A DNA stretch of 64,000 bases from an uncultured Duncaniella sp. (GTDB taxonomy: Bacteria; Bacteroidota; Bacteroidia; Bacteroidales; Muribaculaceae), in the NCBI GenBank assembly GCA_910586305.1, contig CAJUGS010000012.1, forward strand, positions 9,359 to 73,358, in the 5' to 3' direction. The stretch's first letter is position 1, and every line of letters starts with the position of its first letter. Shown in pieces: positions 59,989-64,000 of the stretch. The translations under genes and the position numbers were made by a program. The notes below the pieces were generated by a model, which saw nothing but the letters and a program-made list of their open reading frames with translations, did no database searches and was not told the origin of the DNA.

Positions 59989-59996
59989 TATCTTTG
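59989..59996 (+). promoter_or_regulatory. Promoter -7 box of the AI-2E-family gene
   Basis: TATCTTTG gives a start near 60003 and a leader of ~120 bases before the ATG at 60123. The reading frame is open through the leader, but it begins inside the promoter, so an N-terminal extension is unlikely. Confidence 0.5.
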
Positions 59997-60122
59997 CGGA
60001 GCTTGGAAAGTGTCTGTATGCATAGATGTTGGTCCGGAGTTGTTGAGACGGACTGCAATGATTGGAAGAACGCTTTCTTTGAGATTGAACACCATCTTAA
60101 CCTCTTAACCGCATATCCAAAT

Positions 60123-61244
60123 ATGTTTGTCAGGGAAAAATATGATCTTGACCGCACAGTGCGCCTCGTCATCAACTGCGTCCTGTTTGTCGCCATAGTA
60201 TGGCTCGTCAACTACCTTCGCGGAGTGCTCCTGCCCTTCTGTGTGGGGTGTCTTATAGCTTATCTTTTCGAACCTTTCGTTCAGTACAACCGTGAGCTTC
60301 TCAAACTCCGCGGTCGTGTCGGAGCCGTGTTTGTCACGCTTTTTGAGATGGCCTTCTTCTTTGTCGCTATCTGCTATTTGCTCGTGCCTATGATTGTGAG
60401 GGAGTCTGCTCAGATGGCCGAGATGCTAAAAGCCTATTCGTCGAGCGGGTCGTCCATACCGTTTATTCCGGAAGAACTTCACGACTTTCTGAGACGCAAT
60501 CTCGACTTCGAACTGATTGCGTCCAAGCTCACCCGCGAGGAGTGGAAACGAATGGTCGAGGAGGGGCTCTCCGCATCCTGGACGGTCATATCAAGCTCGG
60601 TCTCGCTGCTCATGGGCATGGTGAGCTGGGTCATTGTCTTTCTCTATATAGTGTTCATCATGATCGACTATGAGCGCATTTCGGCCGGTTTCAAGCACAT
60701 GGTGCACCCCAAATACCGTCCCATCCTGCGTCGGGTTGGCGGCGACCTCAAGCGCTCCATGAACCGCTACTTCCGTGGCCAGGCACTGGTGTGTCTCATT
60801 GTGGGAGTGCTTTTCTCAATCGGTTTCACCATCATTGGTCTCCCTATGGCCGTCGTGCTGGGTATGTTCATAGGTCTGCTGAACATGGTGCCATACCTTC
60901 AGCTCATATCCATCCCTATCGCTGTTCTGCTCTGCATTGTTTCGTCGGTCACCGGCACGGTGCCCTTTTGGACGCTCTTTTGGGAGACAATGGCTGTATA
61001 TATTATAGTGCAGGCGCTCCAAGACCTCATCATCACCCCCAAGGTGATTGGAAAGGCAATGAGCATGAATCCGGCCATCATCTTTCTTTCTCTCTCCATC
61101 TGGGGATCTCTCCTCGGAATGATAGGACTCATTATAGCTATACCGCTCACAACACTCCTTTTGGCCTATTATGACGAGTATTTTATTCAACGTTCTGAAA
61201 ACGAGGATGCTAATAGTGATTCCGGGGCGTTGCAGGAAAAATAG
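60123..61244 (+). CDS. AI-2E family transporter (PerM-like permease)
   Basis: This 373-residue inner-membrane protein has about seven to eight hydrophobic segments and the family pattern: LPFCVGCLIAYLFEPFV near the N terminus, a soluble loop (about 90-170), and the C-terminal motifs GLPMAVVLGMFIGLLNMVPYLQ and PKVIGKAMSMNPAIIFLSLS. Some members export the quorum signal AI-2, others act as Na+/H+ antiporters, so the substrate here is unknown. ATG 60123 is chosen from the family N terminus and the promoter position. Confidence 0.85.
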   Translation: MFVREKYDLDRTVRLVINCVLFVAIVWLVNYLRGVLLPFCVGCLIAYLFEPFVQYNRELLKLRGRVGAVFVTLFEMAFFFVAICYLLVPMIVRESAQMAEMLKAYSSSGSSIPFIPEELHDFLRRNLDFELIASKLTREEWKRMVEEGLSASWTVISSSVSLLMGMVSWVIVFLYIVFIMIDYERISAGFKHMVHPKYRPILRRVGGDLKRSMNRYFRGQALVCLIVGVLFSIGFTIIGLPMAVVLGMFIGLLNMVPYLQLISIPIAVLLCIVSSVTGTVPFWTLFWETMAVYIIVQALQDLIITPKVIGKAMSMNPAIIFLSLSIWGSLLGMIGLIIAIPLTTLLLAYYDEYFIQRSENEDANSDSGALQEK

Positions 61245-61301
61245 AAGTGTTAAATAAATGTTAAAAACACAGAAAGCTATTGCAGATTGAAAAATAGTCC
61301 C

Positions 61302-61309
61302 TACCTTTG
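61302..61309 (+). promoter_or_regulatory. Promoter of tRNA-Pro
   Basis: TACCTTTG with an ATTG-like -33 19 bases upstream (61279-61282). It predicts a 5' leader of about 40 bases before the tRNA. Confidence 0.65.
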
Positions 61310-61356
61310 CAGCGCAAAAGCGATAAAACGCTAAGCAAAACAAACAAAATCCTAAT

Positions 61357-61430
61357 CGGGGTGTAGCTCAGTTGGTTAGAGTACGCGTCTGGGGGGCGTG
61401 AGGTCGCTAGTTCGAGTCTAGTCACCCCGA
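61357..61430 (+). tRNA. tRNA-Pro (anticodon GGG)
   Basis: Acceptor arms CGGGGTG and CACCCCG pair fully. The D arm GCTC/GAGT, the anticodon stem CGCGT/GCGTG and the T arm GCTAG/CTAGT with TTCGAGT loop all fold. The anticodon loop CTGGGGG places GGG at 61391-61393. CCA is not encoded. The anticodon stem has two G-U pairs, which is slightly unusual. Confidence 0.95.
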
Positions 61431-61441
61431 CAAAAGGAAGC

Positions 61442-61474
61442 AAATCGCCACAACTCAAAAGGTTGTGGCGATTT
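61442..61474 (+). terminator. Hairpin after tRNA-Pro
   Basis: AAATCGCCACAAC (61442-61454) and GTTGTGGCGATTT (61462-61474) form a perfect 13-bp stem with a 7-base loop, 11 bases after the tRNA. It probably ends the tRNA transcript. Confidence 0.75.
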
Positions 61475-61509
61475 CATTGCATTTAGTCGTGTTCTTTGTA
61501 GTTGATACT

Positions 61510-61541
61510 TTTGTCTATAAAATGAAAAATTCGTACCTTTG
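61510..61541 (+). promoter_or_regulatory. Promoter of typA
   Basis: TTTG (61510-61513), 20 bases, then TACCTTTG (61534-61541): a full match to the Bacteroidota promoter consensus, 29 bases before the typA ATG. Confidence 0.8.
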
Positions 61542-61570
61542 CACCCGATTTTTAAAGTAACACAATTCAG

Positions 61571-63370
61571 ATGCAGCAGAAGATACGAAACATCGCCATC
61601 ATCGCCCACGTCGACCATGGCAAGACAACGCTGGTCGACAAGATGCTCCTTGCCGGAAAGCTTTTCCGCGACAATCAGTCGACAGGCGACCTTATTCTTG
61701 ACAACAATGACCTGGAGCGTGAGCGAGGCATCACAATTCTTTCAAAGAACGTTTCGATCAACTACGACGGCTACAAGATTAACATCATCGACACTCCGGG
61801 ACACGCCGACTTCGGAGGCGAGGTGGAGCGTGTGCTTAATATGGCCGACGGTTGCCTTCTGCTCGTCGATGCCTTCGAAGGCCCGATGCCCCAGACTCGC
61901 TTCGTGCTCCAGAAGGCCATCCAGATGGGACTCAAACCGGTAGTGGTAATCAACAAGGTAGACAAACCCAACTGCCGCCCCGACGAGGTGCAGGAGATGG
62001 TGTTTGACCTCATGTGCAATCTCGACGCCTCGGAAGACCAGCTCGACTTCCCCACCGTCTACGGTTCGGCCAAGCAGGGCTGGATGAGCACCGACTACAC
62101 CAAACCCACCGAGGACATCACGGCAGCCCTCGATGCCATCATAAAGTTCATCCCGGCGCCCGAGACTCTCGAGGGCGACGCGCAGATGCTCATTACCTCC
62201 CTCGACTACAGTAGCTACGTAGGCCGTATAGCCATTGGCCGAGTACATCGTGGCGAGTTGCGCGAAGGCATGGAGATAGGTCTCTGCAAGAAGGACGGTA
62301 CCGTTGTGAAGCAGCGCATCAAGGAACTGCACACTTTCGAAGGCATGGGACGCAAGAAGGTGGAAAGCGTGAAGAGTGGCGACATCTGTGCCCTCGTCGG
62401 AATCGAAGGTTTTGAAATCGGCGACACTGTGGCCGACATCAACAACCCCGAACCGCTCCCGCGCATTGCCATCGACGAGCCCACGATGTCAATGACATTC
62501 ACCATCAACGACTCCCCCTTCTTCGGACGCGACGGCAAGTTCGTCACCTCGCGCCACATCTCCGACCGTCTCACCAAGGAGCTTGACCGCAACCTTGCAC
62601 TTCGTGTCATGAAGAGCGACCGCGAGGATGCCTGGATAGTCTACGGACGAGGCGTGCTCCACCTCTCGGTGCTCATCGAGACCATGCGTCGCGAAGGCTT
62701 CGAACTCCAGGTGGGCCAGCCCCAGGTAATCATCAAGGAGATCGACGGAAAGAAGTGTGAGCCTGTGGAGATGCTTACAGTCAATGTTCCCGAGGAATAC
62801 TCGTCGAAAATCATTGACATGGTGACACGCCGCAAGGGCGAGATGGTCACCATGTGTACTCAGAACGACCGTATCCTGCTCGAATTCCTCATCCCGTCGC
62901 GAGGCATCATCGGTCTGCGCAACAATGTGCTCACAGCATCGGCCGGAGAGGCCATCATGGCCCACCGCTTCCACGAATACCAGCCCTGGAAGGGCGATAT
63001 CGAGCGTCGCACCAATGGATCCCTCATAGCCATGGAGGCCGGAACAGCCTACGCCTATGCCATCGACAAGCTTCAGGACCGCGGACGCTTCTTCATCTTC
63101 CCGCAGGAGGATGTATATGCCGGACAGGTTGTGGGTGAGAACGCAAAAGACAACGATATCGTGGTCAACGTCACCAAGTCGAAGAAACTCACCAATATGC
63201 GAGCAAGCGGTGCCGACGACAAGGCCCGTATCATTCCCCCCGTGGTATTCTCGCTCGAGGAGGCTCTGGAATATATCAAGGAGGACGAGTATGTGGAAGT
63301 CACACCCCACCATCTCCGCATCCGCAAGATTATTCTTGACGAGCTTGAGCGCAAACGTGCCAACAAGTAA
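61571..63370 (+). CDS. typA: Ribosome-associated GTPase TypA/BipA
   Basis: This 599-residue translational GTPase helps ribosome assembly and stress adaptation. The G domain has AHVDHGKTTLVDK (G1), DTPGHADFGGEVER (G3) and VVINKVDKPNC (G4). EF-G-like domains and the TypA-specific C-terminal domain (RGIIGLRNNVLTASAGEAIM) follow. Length is standard. It is a single-gene transcript ending at a two-way hairpin shared with the rubrerythrin gene. Confidence 0.98.
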   Translation: MQQKIRNIAIIAHVDHGKTTLVDKMLLAGKLFRDNQSTGDLILDNNDLERERGITILSKNVSINYDGYKINIIDTPGHADFGGEVERVLNMADGCLLLVDAFEGPMPQTRFVLQKAIQMGLKPVVVINKVDKPNCRPDEVQEMVFDLMCNLDASEDQLDFPTVYGSAKQGWMSTDYTKPTEDITAALDAIIKFIPAPETLEGDAQMLITSLDYSSYVGRIAIGRVHRGELREGMEIGLCKKDGTVVKQRIKELHTFEGMGRKKVESVKSGDICALVGIEGFEIGDTVADINNPEPLPRIAIDEPTMSMTFTINDSPFFGRDGKFVTSRHISDRLTKELDRNLALRVMKSDREDAWIVYGRGVLHLSVLIETMRREGFELQVGQPQVIIKEIDGKKCEPVEMLTVNVPEEYSSKIIDMVTRRKGEMVTMCTQNDRILLEFLIPSRGIIGLRNNVLTASAGEAIMAHRFHEYQPWKGDIERRTNGSLIAMEAGTAYAYAIDKLQDRGRFFIFPQEDVYAGQVVGENAKDNDIVVNVTKSKKLTNMRASGADDKARIIPPVVFSLEEALEYIKEDEYVEVTPHHLRIRKIILDELERKRANK

Positions 63371-63430
63371 TCAGACCAACGCCACCCGATGGGGCTGCCC
63401 ACACGCAGCCCTGCACAGATAACAGATAAA

Positions 63431-63466
63431 GGCCCCCGCGAAGACATAAATATCCTCGCGGGGGCC
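63431..63466. terminator. GC-rich hairpin between typA and the rubrerythrin gene
   Basis: GGCCCCCGCGA (63431-63441) and TCGCGGGGGCC (63456-63466) form a perfect 11-bp stem between convergent genes. Confidence 0.75.
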
Positions 63467-63500
63467 CGCTCTATTAGTCAGGTTATATTTTCTAACTGGT

Positions 63501-63959
63501 TCAATAGTTTTCGGCCTTACGCTCGAAATAGCCTTGTTCGCGTCCGCACACTGGGCACTTCTTCGGGGCCGACTTGCCTTTGAAGACAAATCCGCAGTGT
63601 TCACACTGCCACTCCTGCTCGGGATTGTCCGAAGTGAACACCTGTCCGGCCTCCATACGTTCTATTAGTCGGCGGTAGCGGGCCTCATGCTCCACCTCGA
63701 CCTTGGCGACAAGCTTGAAGAGATTGGCCACATCGGGAAATCCCTCCTCCTGAGCCACAAGGGCGAAGTTGGAATAGAGATCGCTCCATTCCTCTTTCTC
63801 GCCTGCTGCAGCCTCGCGCAGATTTGTGAGAGTGTCGCCCACAACACCTGCAGGATATGCAGCGTTGATCGACACAACACCACCCTCAAGGCGGTTGAAG
63901 AAGAGCGAGGCATGGGAGAGTTCCTGCTTGGCGGTGATCTTGAATATCTTAGAAACTGT
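63501..63959 (-). pseudogene. Rubrerythrin lacking its N-terminal part
   Basis: The minus-strand frame encodes IFKITAKQELSHASLFF (second helix with an ExxH iron ligand pair), RLEGG, the second half of the ferritin-like four-helix domain (EEWSDLYSNFALVAQEEGF, VEVEHEARY) and a C-terminal rubredoxin domain (CEHCGFVFKG and CPVCG). Upstream of the first visible codons there is an in-frame TAA at 63960-63962. The remaining sequence to the window end does not encode the expected first helix with its ExxxR-type iron ligands. So ~35-45 residues are missing. A GTG at 63875 is internal to the family alignment and not a real start. Without the first helix the diiron centre would be incomplete. Confidence 0.8.
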
Positions 63960-64000
63960 TTAAAATTAGAATTGAAAAAATGTTATAGGGCATAACAAAC
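63951..64000. other. A+T-rich junction replacing the rubrerythrin 5' end
   Basis: From about 63951 the sequence turns A+T-rich and begins AGAAACTGTTTAAAATT. A small inverted repeat TGTTAT/ATAACA lies at 63981-63997. This may be the terminal part of an insertion sequence whose body lies beyond the window, but no transposase is visible here. Confidence 0.35.

Noticed and set aside
59994..60122. N-terminal extension of the AI-2E-family protein
   Set aside because: It would start with TTG inside the promoter box, and the first ~43 residues do not fit the family.
61357..61430. Alternative reading of the tRNA anticodon as UGG
   Set aside because: That fold needs a G-G pair in the anticodon stem and lacks the invariant T33. 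The GGG fold pairs the whole stem.
1..64000. CRISPR array, prophage, integrase or complete insertion sequence
   Set aside because: No regular direct repeats, cas genes, phage structural genes, integrases or transposases were seen on either strand. Only the possible insertion-sequence end at 63951-64000 remains open.

Overview
This window looks like chromosome of a gut-type member of the phylum Bacteroidota, order Bacteroidales, and most resembles Muribaculaceae (that family call is inference). The grounds are a SusC/SusD pair, many promoters of the Bacteroidota sigma type (TTTG, about 19-20 bases, then TAnnTTTG), very few Shine-Dalgarno sequences, a class A RNase P RNA, and families largely confined to the phylum (DUF4924, DUF5123-like). 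Most of the window is housekeeping and carbohydrate-use sequence. No CRISPR array, prophage or complete insertion sequence was seen.

Layout. 1-4064: end of ispE, then grpE-dnaJ and a U32 peptidase-family gene. 4071-7392 (minus): menD, a zinc/manganese-type binding lipoprotein and its ATPase, with no permease. 7473-8024: DUF4924 gene. 8084-15513 (minus): amtB-gltB-gltD, an ammonium uptake and assimilation operon. 15743-18726: an A+T-richer surface-glycan patch (one GT2 glycosyltransferase and two acyltransferase-3 genes, each broken by a single-base frameshift). 18799-18969: a small two-cluster ferredoxin. 19183-42788: a pectin/galacturonate utilisation region, interrupted by gap and mscL. 42816-47640: dus, then a four-gene iron-sulfur/aldo-keto reductase/DUF1893/ECF-S operon. 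47739-50513: prfC, rfbC and RNase P RNA. 50638-59829: priA, vanZ-like, DUF3332, MltF-like transglycosylase, purM, a DUF2007-USP fusion, a small HTH protein and an MFS transporter. 60123-63370: AI-2E-family permease, tRNA-Pro(GGG) and typA. 63501-64000: a rubrerythrin gene whose 5' end is missing and is replaced by A+T-rich sequence.

How the genes work together. The pectin region has extracellular attack enzymes (PL1 pectate lyase, GH28 polygalacturonase fused to GH105 unsaturated-uronyl hydrolase, pectin methylesterase, GH43), outer-membrane capture and import (SusC, SusD and a surface lipoprotein with a beta-helix domain), then inner-membrane uptake of hexuronate and its isomerisation, reduction and dehydration (MFS, UxaC, UxaB, UxaA). 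This is almost a complete route from methylated homogalacturonan to 2-keto-3-deoxygluconate. No dedicated regulator lies inside it.

The points most worth a second look are the paired frameshifts in the acyltransferases, the broken rubrerythrin at the window edge, the structured leader before susC, the iron-sulfur/AKR operon with a dyad in its promoter, the secreted mini-protein coupled to the pectate lyase, a DnaJ lacking one zinc cysteine, and a sigma-54-like promoter before grpE. No clearly new defence or mobile system was found.
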